Positions 34,233 to 47,540 are shown, numbered from the stretch's first letter. The stretch: 64,000 nt of DNA from Enoplosus armatus (GCF_043641665.1 NC_092202.1:16046036-16110035); one strand, 5' to 3'. Numbers and translations: made by a program. Notes: generated by a model not told the origin, from the sequence alone.

Positions 34233-34700
34233 TTCAGACCATAGACCGTATAACAGAAGTGGACGTAGCCACCGTGTGACGTCACCCATTGGTTTGTGGA
34301 CTACCGTTTTGAAGCCTCGAGTTTGCCATTTTGGCCATCCCATGGACACTATGCCCGCCTACCTATACCGGCAACCTGACTCCTGGCTACGCCGCGCGAA
34401 GTAGCTGCTAACAAAATTAGCTTGTAAATGTACTTCTAAATGGGACCATCATTTACAAAATGAACATCGTGCTGCGTTGACTTGAAACTGATCTGATTGA
34501 GACCATAATCTCATTAGGAAAATGTTTGCTGAGGTAATAAATCAAATGAGAAGTAGGGCCATTTTCTCATAGACTTCTATGCAATCTGACAATTTTTTTT
34601 GCAACCAGTGGAGTCACCCCCTCTGCTGGCCATTAGAAAGAATGCAGGTGTAATGCACTGCAGCATTGGGTTCACTTTTCAGACCCGGTGGTTGATGATT
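34233..34700. mobile_element. Abundant fish dispersed repeat (AAGTGGACGTAGCCACCG type)
   Basis: Starts ACCATAGACCGTATAACAGA, then GTGGACGTAGCCACCGTG, GACGTCACCCATTGGTTTG and GAAGCCTCGAGTTTG. Ends TTCACTTTTCAGACCCGGTG. I recognise this as a high-copy non-coding teleost repeat. Borders approximate, family not assigned. Confidence 0.6.
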
Positions 34701-34881
34701 AATTATTGTGTTTCTTTGGTCCCCCCCCCCTCTTTGTCTGCCCCACCTTGCTTTCACGTTCTGCCTTTGTCTTCCTCATTCACCCACTCCTCTTTACTCT
34801 TCAGCTTTCCTTTTGTCTCCTTGGTTTTCCCTCCCCTGCTTCATGCAATATTTGTACCTTGCTTTAGGCCAACATTCACAG

Positions 34882-34918
<37 letters not shown>
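34882..34918. repeat. (CT)n microsatellite
   Basis: About 18 CT units followed by a CAG; the acceptor-like context is discussed among the rejected items. Confidence 0.9.
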
Positions 34919-34920
<2 letters not shown>

Positions 34921-37900
34921 GTGTGCAAAGCTCTGTCTACCGTTGCAGGTCCAGGTGTTTGCCTGCAGGTGAGGACTCTGCCCTCATAGTCAGAAGTCAA
35001 TAAAGAAGAAAAACTAAATATTTGGTCTGGTGTGTGTGTGTGTGAGGATACATGTGCACTAATCTTACCTTGCACGTGTGTGTGTGTGTGTGTCTGTGTT
35101 GCAGCTATTGGTGTGTTTATGCGTGTTTATTCTTCTTGAGATTATTTTAAAGATGCTTCATTTTTACAACTGGAATCAGGTGTTTACAGTCCTTGTTGTA
35201 AAGAAAAAGTAGAATAACATGAACAGTGTGCTTCCTGTACGTCAGGGCCTTTTGAGCAGCCGTCTGCGCTATGAGCTGCTGTAAAGTCATGTTTTGAGAG
35301 GGAGAAAAACACTGACGGATGTGATAATAATTAATCAATCAGCGCGACCCACTCTGCTTCTTGGCTTACTTTTAGGTTTATCAGTCAGACAAGAGTGTCT
35401 GTGCGCTTATATGAGAGACTCCTGACAACTGCATCTTTCGCTGTGGTGAAGCTACCGCGGTCGTGTTAAGTCCGTTCTATTTATTTGGCTCAATGTTACA
35501 AATCACACATTTCCCTTGGGGAGCCTCACAGTCTGCGCAGCATACGACGCCCTCTGTCCTCAGACACCTTGATTCCGACGAGGAAAAACTCCGCAAATGG
35601 TGATCGGGCTGCAAGTATACTGTACATATGGATGATTGTTGAAACTCAAATATGGCACCAAAGAAATCTGTGTTTGTTGGTGGAAAGAGTTGTAATGTCT
35701 GGTCTCTCAGGAATTGTAGGGTCTGCTCCGAAGTGTAGGTTACAAGAGTAAATCCTGGCCTGGATATTGGCCCCTACAGGACACTCGCATGTCAAGGCAC
35801 CATAACGAGTTAAAAAGGGTATTTTGCAGCGAGGAGAACAGAAGAAGGGATTCAGCACAACACATCTCTGTCTGTCAGCCCCACTCTGCCTGTCGGTGCT
35901 TGTGGGAAGACGGAGGCCGAGCGCATGATTGTGATGCCTGTTGCAACGGAGTAGAGGTGCAGAACTTCAAGTCAGGACACGGCCGGCATCTGCTGCTTAC
36001 AACTCTGTTTGGATAGTTCAGCGTCTGTCCAAACAAGTTCGGCAAACCATCACACCCCCCCTCCACCATCCTGGCCCTGTCTCCACCTCACACTCTACCT
36101 TCTCTCAGGGATTATCTGTGGATACAGACTGTGAAATGATTGATGGCACTACACTGTAACATGCCGCAGTCCTTTTTAAAAGGACAAGTAGCTTGAAGAT
36201 CCACTTAACGATTTTAATTCAGTGAGGAAAAGCTCGCATTGGATTTTTCAAAGCACGGAGAGTCTGTTTCGGTTTTTGGATACGTTCCTTAGTAGCCTAT
36301 ACTGTTAATAGTTGACAGTGATTTGTCATATCAATCTCACGTCTGTGTGTTGTGTGATTTTTGGAGCTAAAACCAGAATGTGGTTAGCCTAGCTTAGCAT
36401 AAAGGCTGAAATCGGGGAAACAGCTAGCCTGGCTAAAACATTTCTCTACCAACAACTCCAAAACTTGCCTCTCGTTTGTTTCATCTTCACACAAGCAGAA
36501 ACGTAAACCTGGCTATTTGTAGTGTAGGATGGTGTTGTTCGGTGTGCAAGTGTTTCTCAGTGAATGATCCAACTTTTCAAGGAGTGTTGAATTATTTCCT
36601 TAAAATTCTGACACTTAAAATCTTGGCTAAAGGTATTCATTAGGACTCTGTGGGTGTGGTTTTTGACTTAGTCTCACATAGCCAGACCTATCTCCCATCA
36701 ACCAATTCTGGGATAGGGGGGAAAAAAACGCACAGGCTTGTTTGTTTTTCTTCAAACCAATCACAATCGTCTTGGGCGGCACTAAGCCCAGGACGCAGCG
36801 ACGGCACCCTAACAAAAACGATAACATCCAGATAGCGAAAAGGGAGGAGAATGGCGAAAGAAAAGTTGAAACACATTCAACTTTTGGAGAAACGCAACCC
36901 AACATCGGAGCTTGATTCTGAATGCAGCCGAAGAAGTTGTGATATTAATGACTCTCAACACACGGGAGGGAGGAAGTTGTCCGTTAGTTAAACAGAAACA
37001 ACAGGTTGTCAGCAGAGCCGTAATGTTTTCCGTCCCCTAACGCCACTGACGCTTCAACATCAAGGCTCTGAGTCAGGACGGTTGGTTGTGGAAAGGGGTG
37101 TTTGTGCTGTGTGTGTGTGTGTGTGTGTTTGTTGTGTTGCTAACTCCTCTGTACATCTGCCCGTCACCACACATTTTCATCATTTTTAAAAGCCCAACAT
37201 GCGTGCATTTGCACCACGCATACACAATATTTGTACACTCACACACTTATCCCCAGGCCCTGCACTCACCTCCAGTCCCTACAGTGTTTACCCCTCAGGC
37301 AACAAAAACATGACGGAACGGGAACCTAAAAGCCGACGACGGGGGGAATGAAAAGCATGTAGCAAGATGAGTGGGGTGAGACCGACAAGAGTGAGCCTTT
37401 GTAATTCAATCGTCCGTCGACAGATTTGTCTGGTGAAATTGGAGTGTGTTGGCACTTGCCCCTCGCTGTGATCCCGCACCGCTTCGACAGGACATCAGAA
37501 GCGATTAGCGAGATGAGGAATTGTGTTATGAGGGCTACAAGGTGGTGCTGAGTGACTGTGTGTGTGTCCCTCCATGTTTTGTGGCCTTCGCCAGGTCGCT
37601 CTTCAACAAGTCAGGCTGGTGTAAGGGCCAGTGCTGATATAATTTTGCCATTTGCAGGGATAATGTTTACTGGGGGTGTAACGATACCCCGAAACAAAGC
37701 GGAATCCGGCTTTAACGTTAGAGATGCGCGGACCCCCTGGATCGATCTAAACGTACCATGAACCAGCCGACGGCCCGATTCTAAAGTTACAAATCGGTTG
37801 ACTGAAGCTTCGATGCTAACTCTGCACAGCGTCTCCACTCTCGTAAAGAGGTCAAAGGTCAATGCGACACTCTCATTAGCGTCACGTTGCTGGCAAGGTA

Positions 37901-38202
37901 AAAATAAAACATGTCCGACCATGCCGACATGGTTTAGAGTGCACGATAAAATCTAAAGTTTGGAAGACGTTTGTATTTAGTAAGAAGTCAGGAAAACTGG
38001 GCCAAAGTCTGGCCATTCGTAAGGGTTTTGCGTCATCTGGACGTAAATGCCTGAAGTAAAAAACAATGATATATGTCTGTTCGTGCTGTCCCAACATTCA
38101 TCCAGAGGGCGAGTGATTGGCTTTCAATGTGTGAAGATAAATAGGCTCAGCTTCAGGTGTTGAAGAATGTCAGAGTCAACTTTGGCTCGAGTAAAACAGA
38201 GG

Positions 38203-38351
38203 TGTGTGTGTGTGTGTGTGTGAGTCAAGCAGGTTTAAGACACTTCTTCTCCATTAAGATGTCACACACCATCCAGACTTTGCTGCAGGGCAGAAAGTGT
38301 AAAAGAAAAGCATTAGTGAGGAATAATGGGGGAGGGGGTAGGTTTTTTTTC

Positions 38352-38396
<45 letters not shown>

Positions 38397-38491
38397 GTCA
38401 AGGAATTTAACAGATGAAGCCCTGGTGTTGTGAGTCACTGTCTGAGGGGGTATGAGCTGCTTGTTGATGTGTGTGTGTGTGTGTGTGTGTG
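38203..38491. repeat. Cluster of three (TG)n arrays
   Basis: TG arrays at 38203-38222, 38354-38392 and 38468-38491 within 290 bases. Long frames across them on both strands are artefacts. Confidence 0.9.
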
Positions 38492-40149
38492 CAGTCAGTT
38501 CCTCAGACTTCAACAAGGTTGATTCACAGGAGAGCCTTTGTCTCACTCTCCCTCTGTCTTTCTCATCCACTCCATAAAATACGTCCATCAACCGTCCCCA
38601 CAGACGCCATCATCATCTCTCGCTACTCTCTTTATTTCACCTCTCCCTGGGATTATGTCTTTTTTTTAAGTGCCTTTTAAAGTCTTTTTTTTTTTTTTAA
38701 TGATGCAAAAAATATGTTGGAGGCAATGTAGAAGCAGTGTGGCAGACCCCTGGCTTTGCAGTTCCCATAAGCTCCATCGAGCGTTTTAGCAGCGTGCAGC
38801 TCTTTTGTTTCGGTTTTACAGGAACCGGATTGACAGCTTTACCGATAAGGTTCACCCTCGCCGCTCTCATCGGCCTGGTTTCCAGCCGCAGCAGGCAGCT
38901 GTTCAGGTAAAATAACTGATAAACCGCACTACCCTGACAACCAAACCATAGTGGAGCATTTAGCAGCTAAAGAGCCAGATATTTCCCTCGGGAGCTGGTG
39001 GAGACCAAAAACAGAACTAAAATGAGAGAGAATGCTGGACGTACATTGAACGAATGAGCATGTTCATCAGTGATCGGGCTAGCACAGTGTTGTGTTTTCA
39101 GCTTGTTATGAACCCCCTCAAGTGGCCAAAAGAAAAAAAAAAAAATCAATATTGGCTGATACGGTATATTGTTACCAGACTTTTTAAAGTCTCAACAGTC
39201 CATTATTGATCAGCTGTTAATTGTCATAATGAAACTGCTAAAACAAAACCAACCTTTGGCCCAAATGTTATATGCAGGGGTTGAATACTTTTTAATCATT
39301 AATCATTTAATGTTCCAAATTTAAAAAAAATTAGTTTATACATTTAATTCATTTATTTATCCGCTACAGCATATTTAGCTAACTTTCCTGTAAATATAGT
39401 ATGTTGTCAAATACTAACTTTATGATATACGGTGGCACACACCAAGCACCGCCCGTTAGCGCCTCAGCCACATCCAAGGGAAAGTGGCGTGGCTTGGGTT
39501 TAGTCCAAGGCAGATGCGTTTAAAGAAAAGCGGATGAAGTTTCAACCTCGCTTACCATAGAGGAGCGGCGTAATGCGAGTTGTACGGGTGGTTTCTCATG
39601 TGCACCCAGCTACTGTTAGAAACTAGCCACAGTTTTGCTAAATGGTTCGCAGACGCTAGGCTTGGTCAAAGGTTTATTGAGAGGATGTTTCACTCAGTAG
39701 AGGCTTTAGACTTGCATCAGAGAGCTAGCAACCAACACAACCAAGTGCCACCTTGGAGGTCTAATGGAACCGCATTTTAGCCCGTCAACATGGGGGGTTA
39801 GATGTAGTGTGTGTTCTTGTGTAGTGGAGGTTTGCCCGTGTCCACTGCAGTTGATGAAGACATCACCCCCAGACTCCCAACTCCTACAAGATCATGTTGA
39901 ATCAGCCAGCTCTCTCTCTCTCCCTTTCTCTCTGTGTGATCACAAGCCTACCCATGTCACCCCGACTGACCCACCGAGTCACCAAATGACTTGGTACTAC
40001 CTGAGAGGCTTGTGGTCAATGCGTAGTTTTCTTATGAAGACTTGCGTCTTGGGGATTCGTCCTCGAGGACTTGTGACTCGACTCGATCGAGACTTTTGTT
40101 GGCAAGACTTGAGACTCAGTTGTACGAGCATATCAGTTAAACATTTCAA

Positions 40150-40690
40150 AAATATATTATTAATAGCCACGATGTTGCTCCTGGGAGACGACTACAGCAC
40201 CCCTCATCAAGCTAATGACCCAGAGGCAGAGGTGGACACCTATGTGGATCCTCTTGACGATCTTCCCGAGGCTGGTCACTCTAGCGAGGCACTATCTCTG
40301 CGTTCCCCCGACATCGGTACCATCTGAGCGGGTGTTCTCCGCCGCGGGTCTCACAGTCACCAGACTAACTCCACAGCATGTGGACATGTTGCTATTTCTG
40401 AATTAAAAAAACAGTAGAGTCAGGACTGAGGTAGACCTGGGCTGTTTATTTTATTTTAGGATCTATTTGAGGTCTGAAAAATGCGACTACAAGTTTCCGT
40501 TTTGTGAACCTGTCGGCTGTTTTTTGATCAGTAATTGTAAAAATAAACCCTTTCTTATGAAAAGAAAACATTTGTAATAGGCTCAGACATTTGTCTAGTC
40601 TAAATACTACATTTTAATTTTGTCGGTTAATGATCAGTTAACAAGGGTCGGCTACCAGTCAGAAAAAAAAAGTCTAAATTAGCATCCCTA
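40150..40690 (+). pseudogene. hAT-family transposase C-terminal remnant and 3' end
   Basis: LLGDDYSTP and EAEVDTYVD (40170-40240) are followed, in another frame, by LARHYLCVPPTSVPSERVFS, AAGLTV and TPQHVDMLLFLN (40272-40402). This is the hAT dimerisation domain (LA..YL.VPATSVPSERVFS..G..V...R..L.P..V..L.FL). The two parts are in different frames and the usual intervening WW region is missing, so a deletion plus frameshift has occurred. The AT-rich tail ends TTAGCATCCCTAA at about 40690, a plausible terminal repeat. The left end was not found. Confidence 0.8.
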
Positions 40691-42258
40691 ATAGTGGCCA
40701 GTGGCTACTCCGCCAAACTCTGGACAAATAATCATAGAAATAATCTTACCTAAATACCCAGAAACCAATTTTACTACAATAATAAAAAAAAACTACAAGC
40801 CACTGTGACGAGAATATGGGATAAGAATTAGTTAATTTATCAGCCCGTATTAGATTATTGCAGATATAACAGTATCTGTGTATGTGTTGGCCAATAAATT
40901 GCTGTGCAGAAATGCCAAAGTTAAGTAATTTAGCTGCATGGATTTCCATTACATCGGCTGGACACTACCACTAAATGTAGCCCTGCGCTAATGAAAGTTG
41001 CTGAAGGGAGGTGTCCACTGCAAGTTTCTCCAGGCAATACAAGTAGTTAGTTTCACCTAAGTGGGCTATAATAGTATGTACATGTGTACGCGTTGAGCAC
41101 ATGTGGAGTACAAAGTGTCTGAATCTGCCCGTCGACGATGTTTCGCTCCGTCAGGCTGAAGTCAAGAACCTAACAGGCGGATAGACGTTGAAGATGTTAG
41201 ATTTAGTTGTGTCATCACGTTTCCTGCTGTGTCTCATACACAGCTGTGCTTCTGCTTGGGTGTTCACTGTGGGCACACACACACACACACACCACTGTTG
41301 GGTCCCACCATTCTTTCACCAGCCGTCATTTGTCTCCCTGCTCTCATGGAATATTTTTCATGTATATACACACAAACGCAACACAAGCAGATGTTGCCTC
41401 CCAAACTGTGAAACAAAGAATGACCGTAATAAAATCAGAAGAAAGGGATCTTGTATCACCTCCTCACACACACACACACACAGCCAAACCACGTCTTCTC
41501 TATACTGAGTTCACAATCAGCACAGCAGACGTCAGTGCGGCTAAAACTGCATTGCTTTTTATTGCTTTCATTTCAAACGAACGGACAGTTTTCTCGGTCA
41601 AATATAATCTTTTCGTTGAGGTCATTTACGTTTCTTCTTCTGAAAATCTTTTGAGTATTGGAAACAAAAGCAAATCTGTATTTCAAAAATTGCTGAGGTA
41701 CCTCATTAACGTGATGTAACGTGATTGATAATTTAATATTTCCAAGCATCCATACCATGACAAATTGCGTCCACAGCTCACTTAATTTTTTTACTGTAGA
41801 ACAGCATTAAATTGCTTTGAATTCTGACTTCTTTTTTTTAAATTCTATAAGCCAAGAAGAAGGCAACACAAATGTAAAACTGACATTGACCTAAATAAAA
41901 TAAAATGCTGCGATATCGCAGTGAAAACCTGAATACGATAGCTGCCTACCAATTGCAGGACAGTCTGCCACCATCTAAATCTCATATATGACACAGGAAC
42001 CCTATCCTAAGTACCGAAGAGGATCAGGGCCACATGTGGATAAAATTTCAAGTCAGAATTTTGACTGGAGAATTCAAATACAGTTTGAATAAAGAGATGT
42101 GGCGTTCCACTGTCTCTTCCAGTCACAGACCAGTTTACAGCCCCATCCCAGGATGGTGTCACTTTTCCTTACACCTTACGACCCCACAGAGGACATCTTG
42201 GTCCTCTTGGAGAAAGAGCTGTAAAACAGAAAATATCAAAGAATAAGTATACAAGCTT

Positions 42259-42272
42259 AAGAATCTGAGCAG
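42259..42272. repeat. LINE target-site duplication, 5' copy
   Basis: AAGAATCTGAGCAG, identical to 47837-47850. Confidence 0.95.
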
Positions 42273-42431
42273 GGGGGCGCTGCTGAGCTTTAATGGAGTA
42301 GGACGTGAGTTTGGAAGCTCCCACCGATTTCGATTAAAGTTGTTATTCTTCTGCGCTTTTTTGTCACATTTTTAGTCCTGTCTTACTCCGCAGTACTTTT
42401 TGTTGGGAAGTTTTACTCTGGACTGCGTAAA

Positions 42432-43346
42432 ATGGCTGGAAAGAACTCTAAAACTCGCAATACTATTCAGACACAACTGAGGCCTGGTCCACAAACCGCG
42501 ACTACATCCTCGAGTGAGCCGTTGGTCCCTGCAGAGGTCGCCTCGACGCATGCTAACCCTGACATTGTTGCCCTCAAGCTCGAGTTGCTGGCCTCGCTGA
42601 GGAAAGATATTGCTGACATCTTTAAAAAGGAACTCCAGGATACTCTCGGAGATGCTTTGTCTACTATCAAGCTCGACCTGCAAGCGGTGAGGACACAGCT
42701 AGCAAACGATAAAGCTGCTACCGATGCTACCATGTCCAAGCTAAAAGGTACGGTCGGGGAGATGGAACACGCACTCACCGAGTGCTCCGATGACATCGCC
42801 GAGATGAAAACTACTATCAAGTCCCTCACTGCTAACGTAACCAAGCTGGAAAATAAATGTGAAGACTTGGAGTCCAGGTCGCGACGTAACAACGTTAGGA
42901 TAGTGGGAGTACCGGAGGGTCCTGACACCTGTACCACTGCCGCTGTAGCCGCCTTACTAAAGGAAGTATTTGATCTGGTAAAGGAGCCGCTTTTGGACTG
43001 GTCCCACCGGACCCTCCAACCTAAACCCAAGCCCGGTGACCGTCCTCGAGCCATTTTATGCAGATTTCATTACCACAGTGACCGTGTTGACATTTACAGA
43101 GCTAGAGAGCTCCGACAGATTAAAGTCAGAGACCTGACCATCTCAGTCTTCCCTGACCATACTGCCAAGATAGCCCGGGCTCGGGCTGCATTCAACGAGG
43201 TCAGGCGGCAACTTCGTGGCATTGACGGTGCTCGGTATGGTCTGATTCATCCAGCGCGACTTCGCATCACATACAACGGTGCTGAGAAGGACTTCGTTTC
43301 AGCGGAGGAAGCCAGCGACTATGTCAAAACTTTGATTTCTGGGTGA
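42432..43346 (+). CDS. LINE ORF1 protein, intact, 304 aa
   Basis: RNA-binding chaperone type protein that packages LINE RNA. Order along the protein: a basic Ser/Thr-rich N-terminus (residues 1-35); a heptad-rich, probably coiled-coil region (about 45-150) ending in KLENKCEDLESRSRRNNVRI; an RRM-like core beginning VRIVGVPEG (about 155-240) with RAILCRFHYHSD; and a basic C-terminal domain with RARAAFNEVRRQLR. The ENKCEDLESRSRRNN(V/I)RI(V/I)G(V/I)PE block is diagnostic of Tx1/L1 ORF1 proteins. No stop or frameshift. The start at 42432 follows a 159-base 5' UTR. An antisense frame at 42467-43054 is its shadow. Confidence 0.93.
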   Translation: MAGKNSKTRNTIQTQLRPGPQTATTSSSEPLVPAEVASTHANPDIVALKLELLASLRKDIADIFKKELQDTLGDALSTIKLDLQAVRTQLANDKAATDATMSKLKGTVGEMEHALTECSDDIAEMKTTIKSLTANVTKLENKCEDLESRSRRNNVRIVGVPEGPDTCTTAAVAALLKEVFDLVKEPLLDWSHRTLQPKPKPGDRPRAILCRFHYHSDRVDIYRARELRQIKVRDLTISVFPDHTAKIARARAAFNEVRRQLRGIDGARYGLIHPARLRITYNGAEKDFVSAEEASDYVKTLISG

Positions 43347-43733
43347 GCTGAAATTTTAATTTATAATTTTTGTGTTATTAAGGTGATCATCTTTTTGTTT
43401 TGTTGGAATGCTCACCTAGATGAAACAACATTTTGTAATGTGAGTTTTTTCAATATACCGTGTTTATCATCAGCGGTTAAAGAGTTGATGTCGGCGGGAG
43501 TTTTTTCTTTTTTCTTTCTCTCTTTTACTTTTGTTTGCTCTGCTTAGTCTCCCGGTTGTTCCAACACTATTGTGGACAACTTTTGGTTATTGTGGGAAAC
43601 ACTGCTGTCTCCTTTGTTCTGCAGTTTTAGGGGGACTTTGGGTGTATTTGTGTGTAGGGGTATATTGGGGGGAGGGTGTCCCACCTCGGCTCTCTACGAC
43701 CATTTGCATTTTTTTTATTTTTTTTTTATTTAA
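43347..43733. other. LINE inter-ORF spacer
   Basis: 387-base T-rich spacer between ORF1 and ORF2. The small frame at 43531-43752 in it has no recognisable motif. Confidence 0.7.
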
Positions 43734-46700
43734 ATGGTTAATGGCAATATAAATCCCAGCATTGCTGGGTCAGGCACACCTCTCAGATTTATTAGTTGGA
43801 ATATCAGAGGTATGGGTAATCCTGTTAAGAGATCTAAGGTTTTTACACACTTGAAACGTTTAAACTCTGATGTAGTATTTTTACAGGAGACTCATCTTCG
43901 TATTAAAGATCACCATAGGTTACATTGCCCCTGGGTAAGTCAAGTCTTCCACTCAAATTTTAACACGAAAGCTAGAGGAGTCGCCATTCTCATTAACAAG
44001 AAAGTTCAGTTCTTATCCACTGATGTTATCGCTGATAGGAATGGCAGATACCTCATAGTTGCTGGTACCCTAATGCAAAAAAAGGTTTTGTTGGTAAATG
44101 TATATGCCCCGAATTTCGATGATGTTGAATTCGCTAACAGATTGCTGGGAAACATCCCCTTCTTGAATACTCATCTGCTGATCCTCGGAGGAGATCTAAA
44201 TTGTGTCTTTGACCTAATCTTGGATCGGTCGAATCCTCGCAATCTAACTCAATCTGCTATGTCTAAAACATTCTCAGATTTTATGAAACAGAATGGTCTT
44301 ATTGATCCGTGGAGATTTCGTAACCCTTCTATTAAAGAATTTTCTTTCTTCTCCCAGGTGCACCATTCATATTCTAGGATCGATTACTTTTTTATTGACA
44401 GTACTCTTAATTCATGTGTAAATTCATCTGACTATTTAGGTATTGTAATATCAGACCATTCACCTTTATTATTGGATATTCAGCTTTCTACCTATAAACA
44501 TAGCCCACCACTTTGGAGATTTAACTCTCTTCTTTTGGCAGATAAAGAATTTTACGAATTCATTTCAAATTCTATTGATGAGTTCTTGTCCTTCAATCAA
44601 AATGACTCCTCTTCACACTCATTGCTATGGGAGACACTTAAATGTTACCTGAGAGGTCAAATTATTTCTTATACTGCTCTTTCTAATAAAAAGATGAATG
44701 CTAGGCTTAATGAACTTACATTTGCAATTAGTAACCTTGATCAAAGTTACGCACTGAACCCTTCTCTGGAACTACTTAAGCAGCGTCTTGATTTGCAAGC
44801 AGAATTCGATCTCATTTCGACTAAAGAGGCAGAGCGCTTGTTACTACGTAGTCGTGGCTCATATTATGAACATGGCGACAAGGCAAGTCGTTTATTGGCA
44901 CATCAGTTACGACGACAAGCTACTTCCCGTTTGATACCTAGTATTAAAAACACTCATGACACTATTACTACAGATCCCTTGGAAATTAATGCTACTTAAT
45001 TTATCTTTTTGCTCTTCATTATATAAATCTGAATTTCCTACAGACAACACTAAAATGAACAAATTTCTTCAGAACCTATCGAATCCTGTCATCGATACTA
45101 ATACTGCCATGCAACTGGACTCCCCACTCTCCCTTGAAGAAGTTTCAAATGCAATTAAAGCTATGCAATCTAACAAAGCCCCTGGCCCTGATGGGTTTCC
45201 GATTGAATTTTTCAAAACATTTACTGGTAAATTGGCACCACTACTTTTATCTGTATTCAATGAATCCTTAGAAAGTGGTTCATTACCATCAACTTTGACA
45301 CAAGCCACTATTGCTCTCCTTCTTAAAAAGGACAAGGATCCAACCTCCTGTAGTTCCTATAGACCATTATCTTTGCTTAATGCTGATGTTAAGGTGTTGG
45401 CTAAAGTAATTGCATCGCCTTTAAAGAATGTGCTTCCTTATATTATATCTTAAGAGCAAAATGGTTTTATAAAGGGACGTCAATTGTTTTTTAATACCCG
45501 TACACTTTTCAATATAATTTATTCAGAACATTCGACTGAACTTCCTGAACTTGTGATTTCTTTAGATGCTGAAAAGGCATTTGATAGGGTAGAGTGGGAG
45601 TACTTGTTTGCAGTTTTGAAGAAATTCGGATTTGGTGATAAATTTATCTCCTGGATTCGTCTCCTTTATTCGTCCCCTAAAGCCAGTGTCCATACTAATG
45701 ATGTTTATTCTGATTATTTTGCTCTTGGTCGCGGATGTCGCCAAGGTTGTCCTTTGTCTCCTTTGCTCTTCGCCATCGCTATCGAGCCTTTGTCTATTAC
45801 ATTAAGATCTTCCCCCTTATTTAAGGGAATCACCCGTTATGGAGTCGAATATAAATTATCGCTGTATGCGGATGATTTGTTATTGTACATAACTGATCCT
45901 ACACGCTCTATCCCTGCTGTTTTAAGTATTATGGAGAACTTCAGCACCTTTCCAGGTTATAAATTAAATCTGGGGAAAAGTGAGTGTTTTCCCATTAATA
46001 CTGCTGCACGTCATCTTCAACAGTCAGATTTACCTTTTCAATTTAGTCCATCGGGGTTTAAATACCTAGTTATTAACGTGACTCGTTCTTTATCTTGCCT
46101 TGCATCAGCTAATTTCACTCCTCTCATCTCAGAGATTAGATTTGATATTCAAAGATGGGGTAATCTCCCCCTTTCATTAATTGGCAAGATCAATGTTGTT
46201 AAAATGAATATCTTACCAAAACTTCTATTTTTATTTCAGTCAATTCCTCTCTTTCTGCCAAAACACTTTTTTGACTCACTGGACAAGATAATTGGTTCTT
46301 TCATTTGGGGAGGGAAGTCACCTAGGGTTCGTAAATCTTTACTGCAAAGATGCAGACTTAGTGGAGGACTTGCATTACCTAATTTTCTAGCTTACTATTG
46401 GGCTGCCCACATCCATAAACTTTGCTACTGGTTAGAATCTCCTGGATCCTCTTGGTGTAAATTGGAACTATCTTCCTTGAAGGGATCTTCTATACCTGCT
46501 CTACTTTATTCCTCTCTACCTACAAAACCCTCTCTATATACTGTTAATCAAGTGGTTCTTAACACGCTCAAAATCTGGTTTCAATTTAGACGGCACTATA
46601 AATTTGTAGCTGCATCTTCTTCGGGTCCTCTAAATAATAACCATTTATTTCCTCCATCACTTTCGGACTCGACATTTTCAGTGTGGCATGAGAAGGGTAT

Positions 46701-47540
46701 TACACAATTCAAAGATTTTATGTAGATGGTGTCTTTGATAATTTTGCCGATTTGTCATCTCGCTATGACCTCCCTGTTACTCATCTGTTTCGCTATTTTC
46801 AGACTCGCAATTTTGTTACTAAGTGTTTCCCTAATTTCCCCTCTTTACCCCCAGAACATCAGTGGGAATCCATGCTAACATTTATTCCTCATCACAAAGG
46901 AATCATTTCAAAGTTGTATGATATTATCTTGGCTTTTAGTACCCACCCAAACGTTAATCTTAAGTGTACATGGGAAGGGGAACTGGGAATACAAATACAT
47001 GAGGAGACCTGGGAACAGGCCATACAGAGGGTACAATCTACCACCTCTTGTGCTCGTCTTGGACTTATTCAATTTAAGGTCTTATACAGGGCACATTTCT
47101 CTAAGTCTAGACTATCTAAATTGTATCCGGAAGTGGAAGACAAATGTGATAAATGCCATGGCTCTCCTTGTCACCTTAGCCACATGTTATTTCTTTGTCC
47201 TGATCTGAAAGGGTATTTTTCTATTAAGTCCACTGTTCTTGGGGTAAATATCCAACCTTGCCCTCTGATTGCTATATTTGGGATTCCTGAGCCCTCACTT
47301 GCATTTAACTCTACACAAAAGGTTATTATAGCTTTCACATCCTTACTAGCAAGACGTTTATTATTGTTGCATTGGAAGTCTGCTAAATATCCATCTATTT
47401 CCTGGTGGCTTAAAGACGTCATGTTTTTTTTAAAACTTGAGAAAATTAAATATACGTTGAGAGGATGTACAGTCAATTTTTTTCACAAATGGCAACCCTT
47501 TATTTCCTGTTTCACTAATTTAGAGGTACTACCTGATTGA
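43734..47540 (+). pseudogene. LINE ORF2 (endonuclease plus reverse transcriptase), broken
   Basis: The N-terminal endonuclease shows FISWNIRGMG, VFLQETHL, GGDLNCVFD and SDHSPLLLDI. The reverse transcriptase shows NKAPGPDGFP, SYRPLSLLN, LDAEKAFDRVEW, GCRQGCPLSPLLFA and YADDLLLYI (YADD at 45865-45876). The C-terminus has a Cys/His cluster, CDKCHGSPCHLSHMLFLCP. Three lesions: a frameshift just before the TAA at 44997-44999, an in-frame TAA at 45451-45453, and a frameshift near 46710-46725 (TAG 46723-46725). The last segment runs to the natural stop at 47538-47540. The catalytic motifs are all still present; the copy cannot make full-length ORF2. Confidence 0.93.

Larger units (their letters stand above)
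30731..42258. other. Long repeat-rich intron or intergenic region
   Basis: No convincing conserved exon. It holds poly-C runs (30960-30980, 31506-31520), a T-run plus TG array (32806-32860), a dispersed repeat (34233-34700), a CT array (34882-34918), a SINE-like motif at 36367-36440, TG arrays at 37107-37128, 38203-38222, 38354-38392 and 38468-38491, the hAT remnant at 40150-40690 and AC arrays at 41273-41292 and 41465-41482. Confidence 0.55.

Noticed and set aside
34919..34970. Acceptor-like CT-array/CAG followed by CAG|GTCCAG and CAG|GTGAGG donors
   Set aside because: The pyrimidine tract is a microsatellite, and no conserved peptide or ATG is present; could only be rescued by transcript data.
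34599..35003. 134-codon frame rich in Ser/Leu/Pro
   Set aside because: Frame through a C/T-rich tract and the (CT)n array; no homology recognised.
39764..40327. 187-codon frame
   Set aside because: Only its last part is meaningful (hAT remnant); the rest is chance frame through repeat sequence such as GACTTGAGACTC-type words.
42467..43054. 195-codon minus-strand frame
   Set aside because: Antisense shadow of the intact LINE ORF1.
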